Shown here: piece by piece, positions 8,075 through 16,048 of the stretch
Layout of the letters: each line of letters opens with the position of its first letter
How positions within the stretch are numbered: the stretch's first letter is position 1
Origin: Amycolatopsis alba DSM 44262
GTDB taxonomy: Bacteria; Actinomycetota; Actinomycetes; Mycobacteriales; Pseudonocardiaceae
DNA length: 64,000 nt
Assembly: GCF_000384215.1 (NCBI RefSeq)
Contig: NZ_KB913032.1
Coordinates: 7,897,605 to 7,961,604, forward strand
Direction of reading: 5' to 3'
Translations under genes and position numbers: made by a program
The notes under the pieces: model-generated
Told to the model about the DNA's origin: nothing
What the model saw: the letters and a program-made list of their open reading frames with translations, nothing else
The model's database searches: none

Positions 8075-9007
8075 ATGTCACCTCACCCGCATGCCGACGA
8101 TCCGGCGCGCCTTGCCGAGTGGTGCTTGGAGCATCTCGGTAGTTCGCCGGTGGAGGAGATCTTCAGATCCGGGCATCTCTCCGCCGTCATAGGTCTCCGG
8201 CTGGCCGACGACCGTGAGGTCGTGATCAAGGTGCGCCCGGACACGCCGCGGACGGCAGCCTGCGTCGAGGTCCAGCGGCGCATGTTCCAGGCCGGTTATC
8301 CGTGACCCCGGCCACTCAGCGGCGCCGCTCCCTTCGGCGAGGAAATCGCCACCGCGGAGGCCTACGTCCCCGGTGGCGCCATGCTCCCGAGCTCGGCCGA
8401 CGCCGCATGGGCCTTTGCCGAAGCCTTCGCGCGGCTGATCCGGCTCGCACCGGGGCCGGCCGAGGTGCCCACGCTCGACCCGGCACCGTCGTGGGCGGCC
8501 TGGAACCACGCCGAGGACGGCCTCTGGCCGTGTCCCGAGGACCCTGACACCGACCTCAACGAGGTGGCAGGCCCAGAGTGGATCGACGACGCAGGGCGCC
8601 GTGCCCGTGATCGGCTGCGAGCGGGCGAGTCCGAAGCCGTGCTCGGTCACTGCGACTGGCTTGCCGGCAACTTGTGCTGGAGCGGAGACACCCTGCTGGT
8701 GGTGCATGATTGGGACAGCATGATCGTTGACAGCGAAGCCGTCCTCGTCGGCTTCGCGGCCGCGCTTTATTCGACCGTCAGCGTGGACGAGTTGGCCACC
8801 GTCGAGGACACGGAGCGTTTCCTCGACGCGTACTGCCGCGCTCGTGGCCGCGAGTTCAGCGCCGACGAACTCGAGCGGTCGTGGGCGGCCGGAGTGTGGA
8901 CCAGGGCCTACGACGCCAAGTATCAGCACACGGTCGGGCGGCCCGTCACCTCACTGTCCGAGGATGAGGCCCGCGAGCGCCTCCGCCGGGGTGGGATCAG
9001 GTTCTGA
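8075..9007 (+). pseudogene. Aminoglycoside phosphotransferase-family gene with an in-frame TGA
   Basis: From the ATG at 8075 (AAGGA site upstream) the protein reads through an APH/choline-kinase-like N-lobe, with Lys in REVVIKVRPDTP, to a TGA at 8303-8305. The same frame continues intact for 233 codons to 9007 and contains the family motifs HCDWLAGN (catalytic Asp, metal Asn) and VVHDWDSM. The stop falls at a turn where relatives often have Cys (GYP-C-PRPL), so a one-base change of TGC or TGT to TGA explains it. The rest shows no decay, suggesting a recent event or a sequencing error. Restart at ATG 8381 would give a protein lacking the ATP lobe. Confidence 0.75.
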
Positions 9008-9157
9008 CCCGGCAAGATCATCATCGGCACCTGTCCTCGGCGAGAGTTGCAAGCTTGGTTACACCTGCATGGCGCGACGCCACCGCGCCGCTGCTCGAAT
9101 GGAGCATCACGCACCTGCCGCGGATCGATGCCGCACGCGAAGCGTACGACGAACGCT

Positions 9158-9184
9158 CTATCACCTGATTGAAACGAGTGATAG
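9158..9184 (+). promoter_or_regulatory. Candidate autoregulatory operator of the TetR gene
   Basis: CTATCAC and GTGATAG form an inverted repeat with a 13-bp centre, ending 9 bases before the GTG start of the TetR gene. TGATAG could double as a -10 box of a near-leaderless promoter. This is the usual arrangement for autorepression. Confidence 0.6.
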
Positions 9185-9193
9185 CCTGCTGCC

Positions 9194-9811
9194 GTGACCA
9201 GCACCGAGCAGCGGCTCATCGCCGCCGCCGAACGCCTTTTCGCCGAACAGGGCCTCGGAGCGGTTTCCCTGCGCACCGTGATGCAGGCGGCGGAAACGAA
9301 TGTGGCGGCGATCCACTATCACTTTGGATCCAAGGAAGGATTGCTCGACGCGGTCCTGCGCAGCCGCCTCGACCAGGTGACCGGCGAACGGGACGCGGCG
9401 CTGGCGGAACTGACCGGGGACGAGGTCACCTCGCGCGAACTGGCCGTCGCGTTCCTGCGACCCGTGGTCTCGGTGCTCGACTCCGGCGGCGAGCATTGGA
9501 TTCGCCTGGTCGGCCATCTGCTCGCCACCGACGAGAAAGGGCTGACCACTCTTTCCGGTTCGTTCTTCCAGCGCAACGCGAGGTTCGTCGAACTGCTGCG
9601 ACGCAAGTTCCCCGGCGTCCCGCGAAGGACGCTCGACTTCCGGATGACCCAGGCCATGCACGTGACACTGAACGTCCTGGGCGACGTCGAGCGCGTCCGA
9701 CGGCTCCTCGGCCCGGACACCACGCCCCGGACCTGGCCGCTCGACGAGGTCGTCGCCGATCTCGTCGATGTCGTGACGTCCGTACTCGCCGGACCATCCG
9801 GCGAGCGCTAG
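9194..9811 (+). CDS. TetR-family repressor
   Basis: A 205-residue protein with GTG start. N-terminal helix-turn-helix: RLIAAAERLFAEQGLGAVSL, then AETNVAAIHYHFGSKEGLLDAV. The C-terminal ligand domain is of the type often annotated TetR_C_17 and ends in an acidic helix. It probably controls itself and the following deazaflavin-type oxidoreductase gene through the palindrome at 9158-9184. Inducer unknown. Confidence 0.88.
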   Translation: MTSTEQRLIAAAERLFAEQGLGAVSLRTVMQAAETNVAAIHYHFGSKEGLLDAVLRSRLDQVTGERDAALAELTGDEVTSRELAVAFLRPVVSVLDSGGEHWIRLVGHLLATDEKGLTTLSGSFFQRNARFVELLRRKFPGVPRRTLDFRMTQAMHVTLNVLGDVERVRRLLGPDTTPRTWPLDEVVADLVDVVTSVLAGPSGER

Positions 9812-9887
9812 ATCCCGCCCAGCTTCAGGAGTTCACGATGGGACGTTTCAGTCTTCCCGAGAACACCCCCAAGGCCTGGACTCGCCC

Positions 9888-10331
9888 GTGACCGCCGCCG
9901 CCATGAAGTACATGGCCAAGGCGCAGGTGAAGATCTTCGAACTGACCAACGGCCGCGTCGGCGCCACATGGCGTGTCGGGGCGGGCTTTCGCAAACCGGT
10001 CCCGACGTTGCTGCTGGAACACCGGGGACGCAAGTCCGGCCGCCGGTTCACCACTCCCCTGTTGTACCTGCGTCACCACGAAGATCTCGTCATCGTGGCC
10101 TCCCAGGGCGGCCTGCCCCGGCACCCGCAGTGGTACTTCAACCTGATCGCGCATCCCGAGACCCGCGTCCACCTCAAAGGCCACCGCGGCCTTCCCGTCA
10201 CGGCGCGGGTCGCCTCGGCGGAGGAGCGCCGCGATCTCTGGCCGCTTCTGGTCGGCCTGTATGCCGATTTCGCGAAGTACCAGGCGTGGACCGAAAGGGA
10301 GATCCCGGTCGTAGTGCTCACTCCACGCTGA
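9888..10331 (+). CDS. Nitroreductase/quinone-reductase family, deazaflavin (F420)-dependent type
   Basis: About 147 residues (GTG 9888, or ATG 9903). It contains the DDN-family pattern: LTNGRVGATW, LEHRGRKSGRRFTTPLLY (the conserved GRKSG F420 contact), IVASQGGLPRHPQWYFNL and a closing VVVLTP. These small split-barrel enzymes use reduced F420 to reduce quinones or nitro compounds. A 17-codon frame at 9838-9891 with a good AGGAG site overlaps the start (GTGA); it is either a leader peptide or the true N-terminus cut off by a one-base shift. The 3' end overlaps the amidase gene, which is convergent. Confidence 0.85.
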   Translation: MTAAAMKYMAKAQVKIFELTNGRVGATWRVGAGFRKPVPTLLLEHRGRKSGRRFTTPLLYLRHHEDLVIVASQGGLPRHPQWYFNLIAHPETRVHLKGHRGLPVTARVASAEERRDLWPLLVGLYADFAKYQAWTEREIPVVVLTPR

Positions 10332-11727
10332 CGGCGTCCCCTCCGCTCCTTGGCAGGACCGTCCTCTGCCACGGCGCGGCTTCCTCGAGCCGCGCGGCCA
10401 GCCCGAGCAACAGCGGCTCCGCGCCGAGGTCACCGGCGAACTGCACCCCCAGCGGCAGTCCGTCCGAAGTGGACCCGAACGGCACGGACATCGCGGGCAT
10501 CCCGGTGAGGTTGAAGACCGAGGTGTACGCCGCGTAGACCGCCGCGTGCCGGTAGATCGTTTCGGGCCGGGAAGTGTCCAGTTCGCCGAGCCGGGGCGTC
10601 GGCCGGGCCAGAGTCGGGGTCAGCATCAGGTCGACCTCGCCGAACGCCCGTCCGACCTCCCAGCCGATCCCCTGCGCGCGCCGCAGCGTGCGATTCAGGT
10701 CGGCGGCGGAAAGGGTGCGATAGTGCTCGTAGAGCACCCTGGTGAGCGGCTCCAGATCGCCATCGCGCAGGTCCCGTTCCAGCTCCGCCAGGCGGTCTTC
10801 GACGGTGACGACGAGGTCGGCGCCCATCACGTCGCCCGACACGCGGGCGACTTCGGCAGGGTCGTAGCCCGCATCGAGGGGAACCACGGTGTGGCCGAGC
10901 GACTCGCACAACGCGGCGGCGCGTTCGGTCGCGGCGACGCACGACGGATCCGGGGTGACTCCGGGGAGCGCGGTGACGAGCCCGATCCTGAGCGGGCGCC
11001 GGGAGTCCGCCTCGTCGAGCGCGGGGGCGGAAAACGCGTCGCCGGGAAGCGGGCCCGCGGCGATGTCGAGGAGCAGGGCACTGTCGCGCACCGTGGTGGT
11101 CAGCGCGTGGTGGACCGAGACCAGGTTGGCGAACGACGCGGGAGACGGTGCGGGCGATACGCGGCCGCGGCTGGGTTTGAGGCCGAAGAGCCCGCACATC
11201 GCGGCCGGGATCCGGATGGACCCGCCGCCGTCGCTGCCGTGCGCGGCCGGGACCAGTCCGGCGGCCACGGCGGCCGCCGATCCGCCGCTCGATCCTCCCG
11301 CCGAATGCGTGGTGCGCCACGGGTTGCGGGTGGGACCGAAGAGGGCCGGTTCGGTACTCGCGTTCTTGCCCAGCTCCGCGGTGTTCGTCATGCCGAGGAC
11401 GACCATCCCGGCGCGGCGATAGCGGGCGACCAGTTCGCTGTCGCGACCGCCGATCCGCTCGGCGAACAACCGGCTCCCCCCGGTCGACGGCAGCCCGGCG
11501 ACCGTCGCCCCCAGATCCTTGATCAGGACGGGCACACCGTGCAGCGGCCCGGCGGGCAAGCCGCCGTCGACCTCGGCGAGCGCCTGGTCGAACCGTGAGC
11601 TCACGACCGCGTTCACCACCGGATCGAGCTTCTCGATCCGGTCGATCGCGGCCTCGACGACCTCCCGCGCGCTGACGTCGCCCTTTTGGATCGCCTCGGC
11701 GGTACCGATCGCGTCGAGTTCGCTCAC
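10318..11727 (-). CDS. Amidase-signature hydrolase at the end of the steroid side-chain operon
   Basis: A 469-residue amidase-signature enzyme. Catalytic Lys lies in VPVLIKDLGATV; the Ser-rich stretch THSAGGSSGGSAAAVAAGL followed by GSDGGGSIRIPA provides the cis-Ser and nucleophile Ser. Such enzymes cleave carboxamides, for example cyclic dimers or N-acyl amino acids. Its start overlaps the stop of the MaoC gene, so it is the last gene of the operon that begins at 20909. In a steroid operon an amidase could free an amide-linked steroid acid, such as a conjugated bile acid; this is inference. Confidence 0.85.
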   Translation of the reverse strand: MSELDAIGTAEAIQKGDVSAREVVEAAIDRIEKLDPVVNAVVSSRFDQALAEVDGGLPAGPLHGVPVLIKDLGATVAGLPSTGGSRLFAERIGGRDSELVARYRRAGMVVLGMTNTAELGKNASTEPALFGPTRNPWRTTHSAGGSSGGSAAAVAAGLVPAAHGSDGGGSIRIPAAMCGLFGLKPSRGRVSPAPSPASFANLVSVHHALTTTVRDSALLLDIAAGPLPGDAFSAPALDEADSRRPLRIGLVTALPGVTPDPSCVAATERAAALCESLGHTVVPLDAGYDPAEVARVSGDVMGADLVVTVEDRLAELERDLRDGDLEPLTRVLYEHYRTLSAADLNRTLRRAQGIGWEVGRAFGEVDLMLTPTLARPTPRLGELDTSRPETIYRHAAVYAAYTSVFNLTGMPAMSVPFGSTSDGLPLGVQFAGDLGAEPLLLGLAARLEEAAPWQRTVLPRSGGDAVSVE

Positions 11728-12518
11728 TGGAAACTCACCTCTCCTCCGGTCAGGACCGGCCGGTCACCGATCGACGCCTCGAATCCCGTCGCCGCCTCGC
11801 CGGGGTGGATCGCGACCGCCACGACGTCGCCGGGGAACACCGGCCCGGCGAACCGGCCGGTGAGCCTCCGCAGATCCGCGGGATGGGCGCCCGCCCCGGC
11901 CGCGATCGGGAACAGCACGGCGGCCAAGGTGCAGAGGCCGTGCAGGAACGGCCGGGGCTGACCGGCCGCCCGCGCGGCGACCGGGTCGACGTGCATGTGG
12001 TGACGATCGCCGAGCAGGCGGTAGAGCGCGGCTTGGTTCTCCCCGGTCGGGACGTTCACGGTGACGCGGGCGGGCTCCGAGGCGCGCCGCGGCGCGGACG
12101 GACCGCGATCGCCCCCGAATCCCCCGGCTCCAGGGGCATAGATCGACCACGCCGCCACGAAACAGTCGCTTTCGACCTCGACGTCGAAGATCGCCGCGGA
12201 CCCCTTGTCCCAGACGTCACGCACCCGCGCCTTCATCGCGAGTTCTCCCGACCGCGGCAGTGGCCGCAGCACTTCCAGCCGTTGCGCCCCGTGCACCGCC
12301 GTGCGGGTGTCGAACGCGCCTGCCGACCCGAGCGCGTCCGGCGCCCACTGGGCGAGAGTGAGCGCGAAGGTGGGCAGGACCCGTAGACGCTCTTCGAACA
12401 CCAGGTCCAGCTGAGCCGCCTTCGCTCCTACCGCGAGGGCGTACAGGATCGCGTCCCGCTCGGCGTAGTCGACGGTCCGCTCACCCAGGGAGCGCCCCGC
12501 CCACTCGCCCGCGTTCAC
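11724..12518 (-). CDS. MaoC-like double-hotdog enoyl-CoA hydratase
   Basis: 264 residues with an N-terminal non-catalytic hotdog (RVLPTFALTLAQ, DVWDKGSAAIFDVEVES) and a C-terminal catalytic one carrying YRLLGDRHHMHVDPVAARAA, where Asp and the second His are the hydratase-2 acid/base pair. The usual NP before IH is HH here. It is related to the protein at 23367-24224 (same layout, about the same length). It probably hydrates a steroid side-chain enoyl-CoA. Overlaps both neighbours by 4 bp in the operon. Confidence 0.82.
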   Translation of the reverse strand: MNAGEWAGRSLGERTVDYAERDAILYALAVGAKAAQLDLVFEERLRVLPTFALTLAQWAPDALGSAGAFDTRTAVHGAQRLEVLRPLPRSGELAMKARVRDVWDKGSAAIFDVEVESDCFVAAWSIYAPGAGGFGGDRGPSAPRRASEPARVTVNVPTGENQAALYRLLGDRHHMHVDPVAARAAGQPRPFLHGLCTLAAVLFPIAAGAGAHPADLRRLTGRFAGPVFPGDVVAVAIHPGEAATGFEASIGDRPVLTGGEVSFQ

Positions 12519-13678
12519 GCGGCGCCGCCGAGGACGAGGCCGCTGGTCGGCACGCCGGTGCCGGCGGTGACGAGGACGTGCGCCGCCGAAGCCGGTTGAT
12601 TGACCGAGGTGCCGCGCACCAGCCGGACCGCTTCGGCGATGCCGTTCATCCCGTGCAGATACGCCTCGCCCAGTTGCCCGCCGTGGGTGTTGAGCGGCAT
12701 CCGGCCACCGGGGTCGAGATGTCCGTCCGCCAGGAAGTGCCGGGCCTCTCCGCGCCCGCAGAAGCCGAATTCCTCCAGCTGGGGCAACACGAACGGGGTG
12801 AAGTGGTCATAGAGCACGAGCGCCTCCATGTCGGTGGGCCCGAGCCCGCTCTGCGCCCACAGCCGCTCCGCCACCAGGCCGAGTTCGGGGATACCGGAGA
12901 TCGAAGGGCGGTAGTACGACGTCATCATGTGCTGGTCCCGGCCCGCGCCCTGTGCCGCGCCGAGGATGTACGCCGGTGCGTGCGGAAGGTCCCGTGCGCG
13001 TTCGGCGGACACGACCACGAGCGCCTGACCGCCGTCGGTCTCCTGGCAGCAGTCGAGCAGGTGCAGCGGCTCGGCGATCCACCGCGACGCCTGGTGCTCG
13101 GCGAGGGTGATCGGCCTGCCGTGGAACCAGGCCTTCGGGTTGGTGGCGGCGTGCGCCCGGTCGATCACCGCGACGCGGCCGAAATCCTCCGACGTGGCCC
13201 CGTATTCGTGCATGTACCGCCGGGCGAACATGGCCACCCACTGTGCCGGGGTGGACAAGCCGAACGGGGTCATCCAGGAATAGGCGGCACGGTCCGCGCT
13301 CACGTCCATCGGCCGGTCTGCCTGCCCGAGCCCGTAGCGTTCCCCGGAGCGTTCGTTGAAGGCGCGCCAGCACACCACGACCTCGGCGAGACCGGCGGTG
13401 ATCGCCGCGACCGCGTGCGCGACCGTGCCACACGCCGCGCCGCCACCGTGCGGCACCCGTGAGAAGAAGGACAGGTCCCCGATGCCGACGTTGCGCGTGA
13501 CGTGGATCTCCGCGCTGGACTCGGCGGTGAAGGTGACCATACCGTCCACATCGGACGGTTGGAGCCCGGCGTCCTCGATCGCGGCCGATACCGCCTCACA
13601 CGCCAGCCGCAGCTCGCTCCGCCCGGACGCCTTCGAGAACTCCGTCGCGCCGATACCCGCGATCGCGGTCCGCCTCAT
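12515..13678 (-). CDS. ltp2: Steroid side-chain aldolase, thiolase-like (Ltp2)
   Basis: 387 residues from the ATG at 13678; the frame extends further upstream only as overlap with other genes. It is thiolase-superfamily of the SCP2/Ltp2 group: AIAGIGATEFSKASGRSELR start, VPHGGGAACGTVAHAV, and no thiolase Cys nucleophile. LYDHFTPFVLPQLEEFG and NTHGGQLGEAYLHG contain the two Tyr used by Ltp2 for retro-aldol cleavage. Ltp2 works with ChsH2 to split the 17-hydroxy C22 CoA ester into androstenedione-type ketone and propionyl-CoA. ChsH1 lies directly upstream and ChsH2 two genes upstream, as expected. Confidence 0.88.
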   Translation of the reverse strand: MRRTAIAGIGATEFSKASGRSELRLACEAVSAAIEDAGLQPSDVDGMVTFTAESSAEIHVTRNVGIGDLSFFSRVPHGGGAACGTVAHAVAAITAGLAEVVVCWRAFNERSGERYGLGQADRPMDVSADRAAYSWMTPFGLSTPAQWVAMFARRYMHEYGATSEDFGRVAVIDRAHAATNPKAWFHGRPITLAEHQASRWIAEPLHLLDCCQETDGGQALVVVSAERARDLPHAPAYILGAAQGAGRDQHMMTSYYRPSISGIPELGLVAERLWAQSGLGPTDMEALVLYDHFTPFVLPQLEEFGFCGRGEARHFLADGHLDPGGRMPLNTHGGQLGEAYLHGMNGIAEAVRLVRGTSVNQPASAAHVLVTAGTGVPTSGLVLGGAA

Positions 13679-14061
13679 CGCCCGGCCTCGATTTCCACCG
13701 TGCCGCTGACGTGGGTGCCCAGGCCGTTCTCGCCGCGGACCTCCACCTCGACCCGGCTCCCGTCGACGGCGCTCACCGTTCCCGTGAGCACCATCGTGTC
13801 CCCAGGGTGATTGGGGGCGCCGAGGCGGATCTTGACCCTCTTGACCCTCGCCGACGGCCCGGCCCACGCGGTCACGAAGCGATCGACGAGTCCGTTGGTG
13901 GTCAGGATGTTCATGAACACGTCCGGTGAACCGCGTTCGATCGCGAGGTCCGGATCGTGGTGCACGTCCTGGTAGTCGCGCGAGGCGATCGCGGCCGCCA
14001 CGATCATCGTGCGGGTCACCGGGATCTCCAGCGGCGGCAGCCGGTCGCCGGCGGCCGTCAT
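13675..14061 (-). CDS. chsH1: ChsH1-like MaoC hotdog subunit of the steroid enoyl-CoA hydratase
   Basis: 128 residues, a single hotdog domain with ASRDYQDVHHDPDLAIERGS, where Asp and His form the hydratase dyad. In the known system ChsH1 pairs with the MaoC part of ChsH2 to hydrate the C17(20) double bond of the pregnene-carboxyl-CoA. Length, motif and position between an acyl-CoA dehydrogenase and ltp2 match the igr operon of mycobacteria. ATGA overlaps on both sides indicate translational coupling. Confidence 0.87.
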   Translation of the reverse strand: MTAAGDRLPPLEIPVTRTMIVAAAIASRDYQDVHHDPDLAIERGSPDVFMNILTTNGLVDRFVTAWAGPSARVKRVKIRLGAPNHPGDTMVLTGTVSAVDGSRVEVEVRGENGLGTHVSGTVEIEAGR

Positions 14062-15131
14062 GCGTTCGCCGCCAGAAGATCGCCGAGGTGGGACAGCACC
14101 GCCGTGGGCCCGCCCAAGGTGCCTGCGAGCTGACGTCCCCAGAGGAAATGCCGGTGCACCGGATAGTCGACGTCGACCCCGATGCCTCCGTGGACGTGCT
14201 GCACCCGGTAGACGACGTCGAGCCCGCCTTGCGCCCGCCACCAGGAGGCAACTTGGACCGCCCGTTCCGCGTCCGCGTCGCCGGTGTCCATCGCCTGGAT
14301 CGCCTGCCACAACGTCACGCGCATCGCGTCGAGGTCGATCAAGCAGTCGGCCAGCTGATGCTGCAGGGACTGGAAAGTCGCCAACGGGCGGCCGAACTGC
14401 TCCCGCGCCGAGGTATAGGAGGCGGCCAGGTGCAGCGCGCCGTCGGCGACGCCGAGCTGGACCGCGGCGATCGCGACGGCCGCGGCCCGCAGCACACCGC
14501 CGAACGCGGCGGAGCTCATCGGCTGGGCAGGTGCCTCGGTCAAGGACAGTTCGGCGGCTCGCTCGTGGGCGGTGGTCTCACACTCGTGCCACGAGACGCC
14601 CTCGCCCTCACCCGGCACGAGGAAGATCGCGGGACCGTCGAGGCCGGCCGCGGAGACGACGACGTGCGCCGCCCCTGCCGGTGACGGGACGGCGGCCTTG
14701 GTCCCGGTCAACCGCCAGGAGCCGGCGGAGCAGGTGGCCACGCAGCCAGGATCCTGTGGTGAGCGGCCGTATTCTTCGAGGGCCACGGTGAGCCGCGCCT
14801 TCCCTTCGGCCGTTTCCCGGACCAGCGACCCGTAGCGGGCGACCGCCCAGGTTGCGACACTGTGCGACCAGAGAGGCACGGGGGCGACATGCCTGCCCTG
14901 TTCCTCCAGCAGGACGGCCAATCCGGCCAGCCCGAGCCCGGATCCACCGTCCTTTTCGGACAGCGCGAGCCCGAGAAGGTCGGCCTGCGCCAGGGCCTGC
15001 CACAGATCTTCGTCGATCCGGGTGGGTGTCTCCTCGACGGCACGCACCCGCGCTGTCGTGGCCTGGTCGGTGAAGATCGTGCGTGAGAGCTCCCGCACCG
15101 CGAGCAGGTCTTCGTCCAGGGTGAAATCCAT
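14058..15131 (-). CDS. chsE1: Acyl-CoA dehydrogenase, ChsE1/FadE28-like subunit
   Basis: 357 residues from the ATG at 15131, which shares bases with the preceding stop (TAATG). It is acyl-CoA dehydrogenase-like but shorter than usual: DFTLDEDLLAVRELSRTIF start, YTSAREQFGRPLATFQSLQH in the FAD-binding C-terminal bundle, HVHGGIGVDVDYPVHRHFLW near the end. In the known pair, FadE28 and FadE29 form an alpha2beta2 dehydrogenase acting on the three-carbon steroid side chain. Assigned to the ChsE1 side by length and order. Confidence 0.82.
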   Translation of the reverse strand: MDFTLDEDLLAVRELSRTIFTDQATTARVRAVEETPTRIDEDLWQALAQADLLGLALSEKDGGSGLGLAGLAVLLEEQGRHVAPVPLWSHSVATWAVARYGSLVRETAEGKARLTVALEEYGRSPQDPGCVATCSAGSWRLTGTKAAVPSPAGAAHVVVSAAGLDGPAIFLVPGEGEGVSWHECETTAHERAAELSLTEAPAQPMSSAAFGGVLRAAAVAIAAVQLGVADGALHLAASYTSAREQFGRPLATFQSLQHQLADCLIDLDAMRVTLWQAIQAMDTGDADAERAVQVASWWRAQGGLDVVYRVQHVHGGIGVDVDYPVHRHFLWGRQLAGTLGGPTAVLSHLGDLLAANA

Positions 15132-16048
15132 TACCGTTCCTTCGCGGGTACTGGGCGGAACACGGGAAGGACAAGGCCGTCGCCTGCCTCGTGCCAGTCG
15201 AGCTCCAGCGCCATGCCGATGGTCACCTCGTCGGCGGTCACACCGACCAGGTTCGTGATGAGCCGGGTCTCTTCGCCGAGTTCCACGAGAGCGATCAGCA
15301 ACGGGTACTCGAACGCGGGATGCCGCGGGTGATGCGCCACGACGTACGAGTAGAGCGTTCCCCGCCCCGCGGCCTCGACGGTGTCCCAGTCGAACGACCG
15401 GCATTCCGGGCAGCACGGGCCCGGTGGATGACGCAAGGTCCCGCAGCCGGCACAGCGCTGCACGACGAGCCGACGGTCACGGGCCGCCTCGAACCAGAAG
15501 GAGTTGTCAGGGTTGAGCGCCGGTCGCGGCCGCGGTTCCTGCCGCGGTGCCGGCCGGAAACGCAAGGTGCGCCACTGCTGGGTGGCCACCACTTCGCCGT
15601 CGGCGTCGCGGTAGGTCTTGACCGTGGTCACGAACCGGCCGGTGCCGAGCGCGGTGGACTTCTCCGGCGAGATGGACTCGACCACCTCCTCGACGCTCAC
15701 CCGGTCCCCCGGCACCAGCTCCCGGACCAGCCTCAGGTCGGAGTCGGTCGCCACGACGGACGTGTAACCGCCTTCCGCGAGCAGCGCGACCAGCTCGTCG
15801 AACGGGCCGTCGGCCACCGGGGCGGCATAACCTCGCATCGTCCAGGCCTGCATCATCGTGGCGGGCGCGACGACACCCTCGCGTCCGGTGGCCCGAGCCG
15901 CTTCGTCGGACACGTAGACGGGGTTGCCGTCGCCCATCGCCTCCGCCCAGTGCCGGATCATCGGCCGGTTGACCGGATCCGGCGCGACCCGCCCCGGTAC
16001 CAGCACCTTCCCGACGAAAGCGGCCAGACGGTCCTCATAGGACGTCAT
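15131..16048 (-). CDS. chsH2: ChsH2-like MaoC-DUF35 fusion of the steroid hydratase/aldolase complex
   Basis: 305 residues in two parts. Residues 1-170 are a MaoC-like hotdog (NRPMIRHWAEAMGDGNPVYV). Residues 180-300 are DUF35: a zinc ribbon CAGCGTLRHPPGPCCPEC followed by an OB fold (GTLYSYVVAHHPRHPAFEYP). This fusion is diagnostic for ChsH2, whose MaoC half forms the hydratase with ChsH1 and whose DUF35 half holds Ltp2. All three partners are in this operon. Confidence 0.9.
   Translation of the reverse strand: MTSYEDRLAAFVGKVLVPGRVAPDPVNRPMIRHWAEAMGDGNPVYVSDEAARATGREGVVAPATMMQAWTMRGYAAPVADGPFDELVALLAEGGYTSVVATDSDLRLVRELVPGDRVSVEEVVESISPEKSTALGTGRFVTTVKTYRDADGEVVATQQWRTLRFRPAPRQEPRPRPALNPDNSFWFEAARDRRLVVQRCAGCGTLRHPPGPCCPECRSFDWDTVEAAGRGTLYSYVVAHHPRHPAFEYPLLIALVELGEETRLITNLVGVTADEVTIGMALELDWHEAGDGLVLPVFRPVPAKER

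Noticed and set aside
8303..8305. Selenocysteine at the in-frame TGA of the phosphotransferase-like gene
   Set aside because: The downstream AGCGGCGCCGCT self-palindrome does not look like a bacterial SECIS element, and the family does not use selenocysteine. Mutation or error is simpler.
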